Shown here one piece after another: positions 7,792 through 15,283 of a stretch of DNA of 16,280 nucleotides. The notes beneath the pieces are model-generated. The model did no database searches. It saw only the letters and a list, made by a program, of their open reading frames with translations, and was not told the origin of the DNA. The stretch is from Candidatus Odyssella thessalonicensis (GTDB lineage Bacteria; Pseudomonadota; Alphaproteobacteria; Bin65), in contig SBBV01000462.1 of the NCBI GenBank assembly GCA_005240015.1, positions 1 to 16,280 on the forward strand, read 5' to 3'. The number at the start of each line of letters is the position of its first letter. Position 1 is the first letter of the stretch. The translations under genes and the position numbers were made by a program.

Positions 7792-8040
7792 ATGCCCCGG
7801 ATCATCCTCGCTCTCTTGCTCCTCGCCGCGACGCCGGCCCTCGCCCAGCAGACGCAGCCCGCACCCCCTCGCCCGCCCGGCCAAGTGACCTGCACCGACC
7901 CGCGGCCGCAAATGTGCCCGGCGAACTACCAGCCGGTGTGCGGAACGAAGCGCGACGGCGCGCGGCAGACCTACAGCAATGGCTGCATGGCCTGCATCGA
8001 CGCGAGCGTCGTGAGCCACGTCCCGGGCCCGTGTTCCTGA
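7792..8040 (+). CDS. Small secreted Kazal-type protein
   Basis: An 82-residue protein. Residues 1-18 are a Sec signal peptide ending ALA with predicted cleavage before QQ, followed by a Pro-rich stretch. Residues 34-81 hold six cysteines (34, 42, 50, 65, 68, 81) in the Kazal pattern, with the signature CPANYQPVCG, then TYSNGCMAC and a terminal GPCS. Kazal domains typically inhibit serine proteases by a reactive loop next to the second cysteine; many bacterial members are uncharacterised, so inhibition is inference. The six cysteines imply periplasmic or extracellular folding with three disulfides. It stands alone, divergent from the GNAT gene. A long hairpin begins within its stop region. Confidence 0.88.
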   Translation: MPRIILALLLLAATPALAQQTQPAPPRPPGQVTCTDPRPQMCPANYQPVCGTKRDGARQTYSNGCMACIDASVVSHVPGPCS

Positions 8041-8066
8041 CGCCCGGCGCGCCCGGGATCAGGAAC
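8033..8066. other. Hairpin at the end of the Kazal gene, between convergent genes
   Basis: GTTCCTGA (8033-8040, including the stop codon) pairs with TCAGGAAC (8059-8066), and inside it CCCGG pairs with CCGGG around a CGCGC loop. Placement between convergent genes suggests a transcription-end structure usable from both sides, but neither strand has a U-tract. The remaining ~50 bases before the tetR stop show nothing else. Confidence 0.45.
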
Positions 8067-8120
8067 GCATCCATCGCCGGCGCGTCGGCGAAGCCGTAGT
8101 TCGGCGCCGGCCAAACCTGC

Positions 8121-8714
8121 TCATGCTGCCTTGGCCGCGGTCGGGAGCGCGTGCTTGATCACGACGCGTGCGAGGTTTTTCGCGGTTTCGGCCGCCCGCT
8201 GATCGGGATCGATCATCGCCGTGACGATGGCGCCTTCGGTGAGCAGCGCGAGCGAGCGAGCGAGCGCGGCCGGGTCGGCCGCACCGGCCGCGCGCGCCCA
8301 CTCCTCGATGCGCCCGCGCACCATCTCCTTGTGGCGGCGGGCGGCGGCGCGGATGGCATGGCCGGGATCGCCGGTTTCCGCGGCGGCGTTGATGAAGGCG
8401 CAGCCGTGAAACGACGGCATGCGGAACCAGGTTTCGAGCACGTCGAAAAGGCGCAGCAGTCGCGTCTGCGGCGTCGCAGCGACGGCGGCCACGGTGTTGT
8501 CGAACCAGTCGCGCCATTCGCGGTCGCGGCGCTCGAGAAACGCGGCGACGAGACCGTCCTTGGAGCCGAAATGTTGGTAGAGGCTGCGCCGCGCCACCTC
8601 GGCCTCGGCGAGGATGGCGTCGACGCCGGTCGCGTGGATGCCGTCGCGGTAGAACAGCTTCGCCGCGGCACTCATCAGGCGGTCGGGGACAGGTTCGGAT
8701 CTGCGCTTGGCCAC
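8121..8714 (-). CDS. TetR-family transcriptional regulator
   Basis: A 197-residue protein. The N-terminal TetR DNA-binding domain (about 10-57) contains AAKLFYRDGIHATGVDAILA and the recognition-helix region VARRSLYQHFGSKDGLV. The rest is a helical ligand-binding domain with FHGCAFINAAAE, a motif common in one TetR subgroup; the ligand is unknown. The start is GTG at 8714; starting at the next ATG would cut into the first helix of the domain. The gene is preceded after only 3 bases by a near-perfect palindrome (8718-8741) that is very probably its own operator. The nearest upstream gene (GFA) runs the same way and is closed by a terminator, so there is no divergent partner and the regulated genes other than itself are not evident here. 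Confidence 0.93.
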   Translation of the reverse strand: MAKRRSEPVPDRLMSAAAKLFYRDGIHATGVDAILAEAEVARRSLYQHFGSKDGLVAAFLERRDREWRDWFDNTVAAVAATPQTRLLRLFDVLETWFRMPSFHGCAFINAAAETGDPGHAIRAAARRHKEMVRGRIEEWARAAGAADPAALARSLALLTEGAIVTAMIDPDQRAAETAKNLARVVIKHALPTAAKAA

Positions 8715-8717
8715 AGC

Positions 8718-8741
8718 AGTAGATAGAACGATCTATCTACT
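8718..8741. promoter_or_regulatory. TetR-type operator
   Basis: Perfect inverted repeat AGTAGATAGA, spacer ACGA, TCTATCTACT (10-base arms, 24 bases in all), immediately upstream of the tetR start and overlapping its predicted promoter. Size and symmetry are typical of a TetR dimer site; autorepression is inferred. Confidence 0.8.
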
Positions 8742-8749
8742 AACGTCAA
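8720..8749 (-). promoter_or_regulatory. Candidate tetR promoter embedded in the operator
   Basis: Minus strand: TTGACG (8749-8744), 18 bases, TATCTA (8725-8720). The -35 is near consensus and the -10 is moderate. Transcription would begin about 6-8 bases further, at or next to the GTG start codon, which would make the mRNA leaderless. Confidence 0.4.
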
Positions 8750-8856
8750 GCCGCGCGCTCTGCCTTTGAGACCGCGCGACTCAAGGCGCTTTTGGGCTTC
8801 CGCATGAAGGGCACCGGCTCTTTCGCGGGTCGCGCAGGCGTGCCGGCGAGAGGCAA

Positions 8857-8879
8857 GAAAAGCGCACCTCGCGGTGCGC
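8857..8879 (-). terminator. Rho-independent terminator of the ubiH-GFA unit
   Basis: Minus strand: GCGCACC, loop GCGA, GGTGCGC, then TTTTC. A perfect seven-base-pair stem starting 3 bases past the GFA stop codon. Confidence 0.75.
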
Positions 8880-8881
8880 GG

Positions 8882-9322
8882 TCAGCCCTCTACGATGCGC
8901 GCCGGCGTCCAGAGCTTGCGGCGGCGGGCGCGGCGGCCGGCCTCGTCCTCGTGGTCGTAGACCATCGGCGTGGCGCGGCCGGCGAAGGCGGCGCGATCCT
9001 CGAACACGTTGGTGTTGAGCACGGCCCAGGCGCGCATCCCCTCCTCCATCACGGCTGCGACGTAGACGCCGCACCGAGCGCAGACGAGATAGTCGGCCGT
9101 GCCGAGCCCGAAGCGATAGCGCGCGAGCGCCGCGGCATCGTGCACGCGGACCTCGGCGAAGCCGTCGGGATCGGCGGTCGTGCGCGCGCCGTGCTTGCGG
9201 CAGAACGTGCACTGGCATTCGCGCAAGGGCAGCTCCGCGAGCGGGCGATGCGTGGTGAAAGCAAGCGTGATGGCGCCGCAGTGGCAGCGTCCGTCATATT
9301 GCGTTTCGGGACCGTGACCCAT
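8882..9322 (-). CDS. GFA / CENP-V family zinc protein
   Basis: A 146-residue protein of the glutathione-dependent formaldehyde-activating (GFA) fold family. Zinc ligands are all visible: RCHCG (Cys13, Cys15), ECQCTFC (Cys36, Cys38, Cys41) and CARCG (Cys81, Cys84). The founding member Gfa accelerates adduct formation between glutathione and formaldehyde, but most family members are uncharacterised, and no formaldehyde dehydrogenase is nearby, so a specific reaction is not claimed. ATG 9322 lies 4 bases past the stop of the ubiH-like gene, so the two are cotranscribed, and a terminator follows directly. Confidence 0.92.
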   Translation of the reverse strand: MGHGPETQYDGRCHCGAITLAFTTHRPLAELPLRECQCTFCRKHGARTTADPDGFAEVRVHDAAALARYRFGLGTADYLVCARCGVYVAAVMEEGMRAWAVLNTNVFEDRAAFAGRATPMVYDHEDEAGRRARRRKLWTPARIVEG

Positions 9323-9326
9323 CGCG

Positions 9327-10553
9327 CTACAGCGCCTCGCCGCGCAGCAGGCGCGGCAGCTCGCCGACCACGCCCATCGCGTGGCGCATGAACAGGCGCT
9401 TCAGCGGCGCCATCCGGTTGACCGCGGCCATGCCGACGTCGCGCAGCAGGCGGACGGGCGGCAGATCATTCGAGAACAGCCAGTTCAGCGAGTCGGTCAC
9501 CGAGAGCAGCACCTGGTTGTCGAAACGCCGCCAGCGCTGATAACGCTCGAGCACCGCCGGCGAGCCCAGATCGAGGCCGAGCCGCTTCGCTTCGACCAGC
9601 ACTTCGGCCAGCGCCGCCACGTCGCGCAGGCCGATATTGAGCCCCTGCCCTGCGATCGGATGCATCGTGTGCGCCGCGTCGCCGACCAAGGCGAGGCGCG
9701 GCTTGATGTAGGTCTCGGCATGGGCGAAGCGCAGCGGATAGCTCCAGCGCCCGCCGACCACGCGCACCGCGCCGAGCCACGGCCCAAACCGCCGATGCAG
9801 CTCGAGCGAGAAGTCCGCATCCGAGAGCGCGAGCATCGCCGGCGCCAGCGCCTTCTTCTCGGTCCACACGATCGAGGAGCGGTGGCCGTGCACCGGATCG
9901 TCTGTCATCGGCAATACGGCGAAGGGACCGGCGGGCAGGAAACGCTCATGCGCCACGCCGCGGTGCGGCCGCTCATGGCCCATGGTGCAGACGATGGCGG
10001 TCTGGCCGTAATCCCACTGCGTCGACGCGATGCCGGCCAGGCGTCGCAGCGCCGAATCGCTGCCATCGGCCGCGACCAGCAGCGAGGCCGCAATCTCGCT
10101 CCCATCGGCGAGCGTCAGCACGACGCCCTCGGGCATCACGATGTGCCGCTCGAGATCGACCGGCGCGCGCACGCTGAGCGCATCAAGGCCGCTCAGGCGT
10201 GCGAAGAGCGCGCGGCGGATCGCGCGGTTCTCGACGATGTAGCCGAGCGGATCCTCGCCGAGGTCGCGGTGATCGTAGTGCAGGAACAGCAGCGAGAGCC
10301 CGTCGGAGACGCGGATGTCGAGGATCGGCTCGGCATGCGGTACGAGCCGCGCCCAAAGGCCGGTCGCCTGCATCAGCCGATGCGTGGCGTGCGCGATGGC
10401 GACCGTGCGGCCGTCATAGGCTTCCTCGAACTGAGCCGCGGGGTCGGCGCGGTCGATCAGCGCAACCGTAAGGCCGGCCTGCGCCAGCGCGGCGGCGAGG
10501 GTGCCGCCCACCATACCGCCGCCGACGATGGCGACATCCACCCGCTCGCTCAT
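9327..10553 (-). CDS. UbiH/UbiF/COQ6-family FAD-dependent monooxygenase (ubiquinone biosynthesis)
   Basis: A 408-residue flavoprotein hydroxylase. Rossmann motif VDVAIVGGGMVGGTLAAALA (G11, G13, G16) with Asp34 at the end of the second strand for FAD ribose. A DG motif (AADGSDSALR, 161-170) and the GD motif LALVGDAAHTMHPIAGQGLN (288-307) complete the class-A monooxygenase set. Family members hydroxylate the aromatic ring of ubiquinone precursors at the inner face of the membrane. Alphaproteobacteria carry several paralogues (UbiH, UbiL, UbiM) with different ring positions, and I cannot assign which from sequence by eye. The length is normal and the start is set by the Rossmann strand. It leads a two-gene unit with the GFA gene. 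Confidence 0.93.
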   Translation of the reverse strand: MSERVDVAIVGGGMVGGTLAAALAQAGLTVALIDRADPAAQFEEAYDGRTVAIAHATHRLMQATGLWARLVPHAEPILDIRVSDGLSLLFLHYDHRDLGEDPLGYIVENRAIRRALFARLSGLDALSVRAPVDLERHIVMPEGVVLTLADGSEIAASLLVAADGSDSALRRLAGIASTQWDYGQTAIVCTMGHERPHRGVAHERFLPAGPFAVLPMTDDPVHGHRSSIVWTEKKALAPAMLALSDADFSLELHRRFGPWLGAVRVVGGRWSYPLRFAHAETYIKPRLALVGDAAHTMHPIAGQGLNIGLRDVAALAEVLVEAKRLGLDLGSPAVLERYQRWRRFDNQVLLSVTDSLNWLFSNDLPPVRLLRDVGMAAVNRMAPLKRLFMRHAMGVVGELPRLLRGEAL

Positions 10554-10642
10554 CGCGCTTGTTCCACCTGCTGGCCGGCCATTTCAAGACGAGCCGCGCG
10601 CCGCAATCAAGCCACGGTGCCGCGGCGCCGCGAAAACAAGAG

Positions 10643-10677
10643 AGCCTAACTTTTGGGCAATGCCTAATCCCACGCCA
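10643..10677. promoter_or_regulatory. Two tandem NtrC-like binding sites upstream of glnK
   Basis: Two 17-base windows fit the NtrC core TGC-N11-GCA with one mismatch each: AGCCTAACTTTTGGGCA (10643-10659) and TGCCTAATCCCACGCCA (10661-10677). They share the CCTAA half with the perfect palindrome before the second transporter gene, and lie about 65-100 bases upstream of the sigma-54 -24 element, the usual enhancer distance. Assignment to NtrC is inference. The remainder of the 10554-10834 gap also holds a GGTAATC...GATTACC pair (10684 and 10731). Confidence 0.5.
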
Positions 10678-10732
10678 ATTGACGGTAATCCGCGCGCGCG
10701 GGACTCGTTTATCCTTCTGATTTTTCAGCTGA

Positions 10733-11173
<441 letters not shown>

Positions 11174-11191
11174 TCAGGGAGATCTGACGAC

Positions 11192-12733
11192 ATGACCGCT
11201 CTTGCATGGAACACGGACTGGGGCCGGCGCGCTTACGCGGCTTGGGCGCGGCTGCCGCTGATGCTGCTCGCGCTCCTGGCCCTGCTTGCACTCGGCAACT
11301 ATCTCGCCACGAGCAAGGCCTTTGCACAGACGACGCCGCCCACCACCGAGGCGCCGAAGGCGGAGCCTCCGCGGGCGAAGGCGCCCAAGGCCGAGGCGCC
11401 GAAGCCGGCCGATGCCAAGCCGGCGCAAGAGACGAAAAAGGAAGAGCCGAAGAAGGAAGAGCCGAAGAAGCCCAAGGCGGAACTCAACACCGGCGACACG
11501 GCGTGGATGCTGACCTCGACCGCGCTGGTGCTCCTCATGACCATCCCGGGCGTCGCGTTCTTCTACGGCGGCATGGTGCGCAAGAAGAGCGTGCTCTCGG
11601 TGATGATGCATGTCTTCGCCACCGCCTGCATCGTGGCCGTGGTGTGGGTCGTCGTCGGCTACAGCTTGGCCTTCTCGGGCAGCGGCAGCTACATCGGCGA
11701 CATGGCCCAATTCTTCTTGAAGGGCATCACCGTCGAGTCGCTGAAACAGCCGGTCGATTCGGTTGCCAACGCAATCCCCGAGACCGTGTTCGTCATGTTC
11801 CAGATGACGTTCGCGATCATCACGCCCGCGCTCATCGTCGGCGCCTATGTCGACCGCATGAAGTTCTCGGCGATGGTCCTGTTCATGATCCTCTGGAGCC
11901 TCGTGGTCTACGCGCCGATCGCGCACTGGGTGTGGGGCGGCGGATGGCTCGCAGCCACGGCCGACGCGCCGGGCGCCCTCGACTTCGCCGGCGGCACCGT
12001 CGTGCACATCAATGCCGGGATCGCCGGCCTGATGTGCGCGCTCGTGCTCGGCAAGCGCATCGGCTACGGCACCGAGAACATGGCGCCGCACAATCTCACG
12101 CTCAGCGTGGCCGGCGCCTCGCTGCTCTGGGTCGGCTGGTTCGGCTTCAACGCCGGCTCGGCGGTGGCCTCGAACAACGCGGCCGGCATGGCGATGCTGG
12201 TCACGATGCTCGCCACCGCGGTCGCGGCGCTCGTGTGGATGCTGCTCGAATGGATGGCGCGCGGCAAGGCGAGCATCCTCGGCATCATCTCGGGCGCCGT
12301 CGCCGGCCTCGTCGCGATCACGCCGGCGTCGGGCTTCGTCGGCGTGCTCGGCGCGTTCGTGATCGGCATCGCCGCGGGCGCCGTCTGCTTCTGGGCCTGC
12401 ACCGCCTTGAAGCGGATGTTCAAGTACGACGACGCGCTCGACGCCTTCGGCGTGCACGGGATCGGCGGCATCGTGGGCGCGCTCCTGACCGGCGTGTTCG
12501 CGACCAAGGCGGTCAACGCGATCTACGGAACCGACAAGGCGGTGGGCTGGATCGACGGCAACGCAGGCCAGATGTGGCATCAGATCAAAGGCATTCTCGC
12601 CACGATGATCTGGTGCGGCGTGGCCACGCTCGTGATCCTGCTCATCATCAAAGCCATCGTCGGCCTCCGCGTCGGGGCCGACCAGGAACGCGAAGGGCTC
12701 GACCTCGCCGAGCACGGCGAGACGGTCCACTGA
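11192..12733 (+). CDS. amtB: Ammonium transporter AmtB (with N-terminal charged extension)
   Basis: A 513-residue inner-membrane channel for ammonium. Residues 1-45 look like a signal sequence ending in AFA, residues about 47-97 are a Lys/Pro/Ala/Glu-rich low-complexity linker, and the eleven-helix Amt core fills about 100-495. Functional residues are all present: Phe207 and Phe319 of the gate, Trp248 and Ser323 of the recruitment site, Asp264 (ALDFAGGTVVHINAG), and the twin histidines His272 and His422 (AFGVHGIGG). The end (GADQEREGLDLAEHGE) is the usual cytoplasmic tail that meets GlnK. Shine-Dalgarno AGGGAG at 11176-11181. Cotranscribed with glnK and closed by a strong terminator. The long linker is the odd part: E. 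coli AmtB has only a short signal peptide before its first helix. Confidence 0.96.
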   Translation: MTALAWNTDWGRRAYAAWARLPLMLLALLALLALGNYLATSKAFAQTTPPTTEAPKAEPPRAKAPKAEAPKPADAKPAQETKKEEPKKEEPKKPKAELNTGDTAWMLTSTALVLLMTIPGVAFFYGGMVRKKSVLSVMMHVFATACIVAVVWVVVGYSLAFSGSGSYIGDMAQFFLKGITVESLKQPVDSVANAIPETVFVMFQMTFAIITPALIVGAYVDRMKFSAMVLFMILWSLVVYAPIAHWVWGGGWLAATADAPGALDFAGGTVVHINAGIAGLMCALVLGKRIGYGTENMAPHNLTLSVAGASLLWVGWFGFNAGSAVASNNAAGMAMLVTMLATAVAALVWMLLEWMARGKASILGIISGAVAGLVAITPASGFVGVLGAFVIGIAAGAVCFWACTALKRMFKYDDALDAFGVHGIGGIVGALLTGVFATKAVNAIYGTDKAVGWIDGNAGQMWHQIKGILATMIWCGVATLVILLIIKAIVGLRVGADQEREGLDLAEHGETVH

Positions 12734-12784
12734 CGCAACGAGGTGTCCTCCGAGGCGTCTCTCCTCAGCAGCGCCTCTACTTGC

Positions 12785-12815
12785 GGCGCCCGGACTCCGG
12801 TCCGGGCGCCTTTTT
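12785..12815 (+). terminator. Strong rho-independent terminator of glnK-amtB
   Basis: Perfect 11-base-pair stem GGCGCCCGGAC / GTCCGGGCGCC with a TCCG loop, followed by TTTTTCTTT, 51 bases past the amtB stop. It separates the two transporter genes into distinct units. Confidence 0.93.
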
Positions 12816-12819
12816 CTTT

Positions 12820-12838
12820 CTGCCTAATCCTTAGGCAG
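12820..12838. promoter_or_regulatory. NtrC-like palindrome upstream of the second ammonium transporter
   Basis: CTGCCTAA-TCC-TTAGGCAG, perfect eight-base arms. The inner 17 bases fit TGC-N11-GCA exactly and match the site at 10661 over its first ten bases. A second partial match (TGC-N11-GCT) is at 12870-12886. A possible sigma-54 -24 element TTGGCA (12901-12906) has no well-spaced -12, so the promoter type of the downstream gene stays open. Confidence 0.55.
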
Positions 12839-12994
12839 GGCAGGGGATAGCCGGGAAATCCGGGATATCTGCACAATTCGCGCGCTTTTCGGTTCCGCTT
12901 TTGGCATTGTTCCCCGCGCGCGAGGGCCGCGCGTCGCTCGGCAAGCCGAGCGACACGACGCTTATGCGTCGCGACAGCGCCGAAGGGGGACGCC

Positions 12995-14233
12995 ATGGAA
13001 GCCTTGAAGACCAGCACCGACGTTTTCTTCCTCATGATCGGCGCGGTGATGGTGACGGCGATGCACGCCGGCTTCGCATTTCTCGAGGTCGGCACGGTGC
13101 GCAAGAAGAATCAGGTCAACGCGCTGATCAAGATCTTCACCGATTTCTGCATCTCGACGGTCGCGTATTTCTTCATCGGCTACACGATCGCCTACGGCAT
13201 CGATTTCTTCGGGTCCGCGCCGATGATCTCGGGCGCCGCCGAGAAGGCGCCCGAGGCCTACGGCAAGAGCGGCTACACGCTGATGAAGTTCTTCTTCCTC
13301 CTGACCTTCGCCGCGGCGGTGCCGGCGATCATCTCGGGCGGCATCGCCGAGCGCGCGAAGTTTTGGCCGCAGGCGATCGCCTCGGCCGCGATCGTGGCGC
13401 TGTTCTATCCATTCTTCGAGGCGATGGTGTGGGGCGAGCGCTGGGGCGTCCAGAAATGGTTCGAGGGCACGTTCGGCGCGAAGTTCACCGACTTCGCCGG
13501 CTCGATCGTGGTGCATTGCGTCGGCGGCTGGATGGCGCTTGCGGCGGTGCTGCTCTTGGGCGCGCGGCGCGGCCGCTACCGCAAGGACGGAACCGTCGTC
13601 GGCATCCCGCCATCGAACATTCCGTTCCTGGCGCTCGGCTCCTGGGCGCTCTCGGTCGGATGGTTCGGCTTCAACGTGATGAGCGCCCAGAAGGTGACCG
13701 ACATCACCGGCCTCGTCGCCGTGAACTCGCTGATGGCGATGGCCGGCGGATTGCTGGCGGCGACGCTCGCCGGCAACAAGGACCCGGGCTTCGTCCACAA
13801 CGGGCCGCTCGCGGGCCTGGTCGCGATCTGCGCCGGATCGGCGATCATGCATCCGATCGGCGCGCTGGCGACCGGCGCGGTCGCCGGCGCCTTGTTCGTG
13901 TTCGCGTTCAACCTCTGCCAGAACCGGCTCAAGGTCGACGACGTGCTCGGCGTCTGGCCGCTGCACGGGCTCTGCGGCCTTTGGGGCGGCATCGCCGCCG
14001 GCATTTTCGGTGCGACCGCACTCGGCGGCATCGGCGGCGTGAATATCTGGGCCCAGGTCGTCGGCTCGGTTGCGGGCGCGGTCTACGCGTTCATCGCCGG
14101 CGGGCTCGTCTACCTGATCCTCAAGGTCACGGTCGGCATCCGCCTCACCGACGACGAGGAGCAGGTGGGCGCCGACGTCGCGATCCACAAGATCGGCGCC
14201 TATCCGGAGGACGACCTCGTGCGCTCGCGGTAG
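12995..14233 (+). CDS. Second ammonium transporter (Amt/Rh family), divergent from AmtB
   Basis: A 412-residue membrane protein with no signal peptide; the first helix starts at residue 10 (VFFLMIGAVMVTAMHAGFAF). Amt hallmarks are kept: FLLTFAAAVPAIISGGIAER with gate Phe105, MVWGE (Trp146), TDFAGSIVVHCVGG (Asp166, His174), GWFGFNVMSA, and WPLHGLCGLWGG (His324). It differs widely from the first transporter, so it is a separate subfamily and not a recent duplicate. At the position equivalent to Ser323 of the first protein it has Ser230 in FNVMS. Shine-Dalgarno AAGGGGG (12983-12989). No glnK directly upstream; whether the GlnK encoded nearby regulates it is unknown. Monocistronic: a terminator precedes it and a palindromic repeat follows. 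Confidence 0.93.
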   Translation: MEALKTSTDVFFLMIGAVMVTAMHAGFAFLEVGTVRKKNQVNALIKIFTDFCISTVAYFFIGYTIAYGIDFFGSAPMISGAAEKAPEAYGKSGYTLMKFFFLLTFAAAVPAIISGGIAERAKFWPQAIASAAIVALFYPFFEAMVWGERWGVQKWFEGTFGAKFTDFAGSIVVHCVGGWMALAAVLLLGARRGRYRKDGTVVGIPPSNIPFLALGSWALSVGWFGFNVMSAQKVTDITGLVAVNSLMAMAGGLLAATLAGNKDPGFVHNGPLAGLVAICAGSAIMHPIGALATGAVAGALFVFAFNLCQNRLKVDDVLGVWPLHGLCGLWGGIAAGIFGATALGGIGGVNIWAQVVGSVAGAVYAFIAGGLVYLILKVTVGIRLTDDEEQVGADVAIHKIGAYPEDDLVRSR

Positions 14234-14264
14234 GGCGCCGAGCGCGACCTGCTGGAACCAAACC

Positions 14265-14351
14265 GTCATCCTGAGCGAAGCGAAGGATCTCGCTTCCGCT
14301 GCCGCTGCCGTTGGCGGTGAGGACCAGATCCTTCGCTTCGCTCAGGACGAC
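14265..14351. repeat. Palindromic repeat, TCATCCTGAGCGAAGCGAAGGATCT type
   Basis: Arms of 26 bases, 14265-14290 and 14326-14351, are inverted copies with a single mismatch, around a 35-base loop. Each arm begins TCATCCTGAG or its near copy and ends CGAAGGATCT. The long stem would also act as a transcript-end structure for the second transporter gene. Such sequences are common dispersed repeats in alphaproteobacterial genomes (recalled, not searched). Confidence 0.85.
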
Positions 14352-14353
14352 CC

Positions 14354-14374
14354 ATGATGCATATTGCGCATCAT
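14354..14374. other. Small inverted repeat at the dehalogenase start
   Basis: ATGATGC and GCATCAT separated by 7 bases, directly after the large repeat and overlapping the start codon of the dehalogenase gene. It may be an operator or chance. Confidence 0.3.
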
Positions 14375-15266
14375 GTGTGCGATTGAAGCCGCCGATCCGC
14401 ATCCGCGCATCAACGTGGCCGTGCTCGACTGCGCGATGAGCTATGTCGATACGGGGCAGGGGCCGCGCGACCGCGCCGTGGTGTTCCTCCATGGCAATCC
14501 CACGTCGTCCTATCTCTGGCGCAACGTGATCCCGCACGTGGCGCCGCTGTCGCGGTGCTTGGCACCCGACCTCATCGGCATGGGGCAATCGGGCAAGAGC
14601 CCGGCCGGGCGCTACACTTTCGCCGATCACGCGCGCTATCTGGATGCCTGGTTCGACGCGGTGCTGCCGCGCGAGAAGATCGTGCTGGTCGTGCACGATT
14701 GGGGCGGGGCACTCGGATTCCACTGGGCGCGGCGTCACGCCGAGCGCGTCGGCGGCATCGCCTATATGGAGACGATCGTGGCGCCGATCGCCTCGTGGGA
14801 CGACTGGCCCGAGAACGCGCGCAAGATCTTCCAGGCGATGCGCTCGCCGGCCGGCGAGACAATCATCCTCGAGAAGAACGTGTTCATCGAAGGCATCTTG
14901 CCCGGCGCGATCCTGCGGAAGCTCACGCCCGAGGAACACGACGCCTATCGCGCGCCGTTCCGTCAGGCGGGGGAGGGGAGGCGCCCGATGCTCACCTGGC
15001 CGCGCCAGATCCCGATCGCCGGCGAGCCCAAGGACGTCGCCGAGATCGCGGCCGCCTCTGCCGCCTGGCTCGCGCAATCGCCGCTGCCGAAGCTCTTCGT
15101 CAACGCCGAGCCGGGCTCGATCCTGGTCGGGCGCCAGCGCGAGTTCTGCCGGCGCTTTCCCAACCAGACCGAGATCACCGTCAAGGGCGCGCATTTCATC
15201 CAGGAAGATTCGCCGCACGAGATCGGCGGGGCGGTGGCGGAATTTGTGCGACGCTTGCCTGCGTAG
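14373..15266 (+). CDS. dhaA: Haloalkane dehalogenase (alpha/beta hydrolase, DhaA/LinB subfamily)
   Basis: Hydrolyses carbon-halogen bonds of haloalkanes to an alcohol, halide and a proton, without cofactors. A 297-residue protein, the same length as DhaA. All five expected catalytic residues are visible: nucleophile Asp109 next to halide-binding Trp110 (VVHDWGGALG), second halide ligand Asn42 (HGNPTSSYLW), acid Glu133 (YMETI) and base His274 (KGAHFIQED). This Asn-Trp, Asp-His-Glu layout marks subfamily HLD-II. No signal peptide, so cytoplasmic. ATG 14373 places the N-terminus as in DhaA; an in-frame TTG at 14364 adds three residues, and there is no clear Shine-Dalgarno for either. It stands alone, framed by two related palindromic repeats. 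The natural substrate is unknown. Confidence 0.9.
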   Translation: MCAIEAADPHPRINVAVLDCAMSYVDTGQGPRDRAVVFLHGNPTSSYLWRNVIPHVAPLSRCLAPDLIGMGQSGKSPAGRYTFADHARYLDAWFDAVLPREKIVLVVHDWGGALGFHWARRHAERVGGIAYMETIVAPIASWDDWPENARKIFQAMRSPAGETIILEKNVFIEGILPGAILRKLTPEEHDAYRAPFRQAGEGRRPMLTWPRQIPIAGEPKDVAEIAAASAAWLAQSPLPKLFVNAEPGSILVGRQREFCRRFPNQTEITVKGAHFIQEDSPHEIGGAVAEFVRRLPA

Positions 15267-15283
15267 CACCGGCGGCGGCCGCT

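Noticed and set aside
7729..8019. N-terminal extension of the GNAT gene up to 8019
   Set aside because: It would overlap the signal peptide and domain of the Kazal gene on the other strand and contains only Arg/Gly/Ala-rich sequence; GNAT similarity begins at 7728.
9381..10649. Plus-strand frame of 422 codons opposite the ubiH-like gene
   Set aside because: The composition is a shadow of the minus-strand flavoprotein, whose GxGxxG, DG and GD motifs are unambiguous.
11192..11330. Tat signal peptide on the first ammonium transporter (GRRAYAAW)
   Set aside because: Lacks the SRRxFLK context, and multi-helix channel proteins are inserted by Sec/SRP; an ordinary signal sequence fits better.
11174..14274. 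Long His/Asp/Arg-rich minus-strand frames opposite both ammonium transporters, and the 457-codon plus-strand frame at 12901-14274
   Set aside because: Histidine/aspartate- or arginine-rich shadows of hydrophobic membrane-protein codons; the transporter frames carry all the functional residues.
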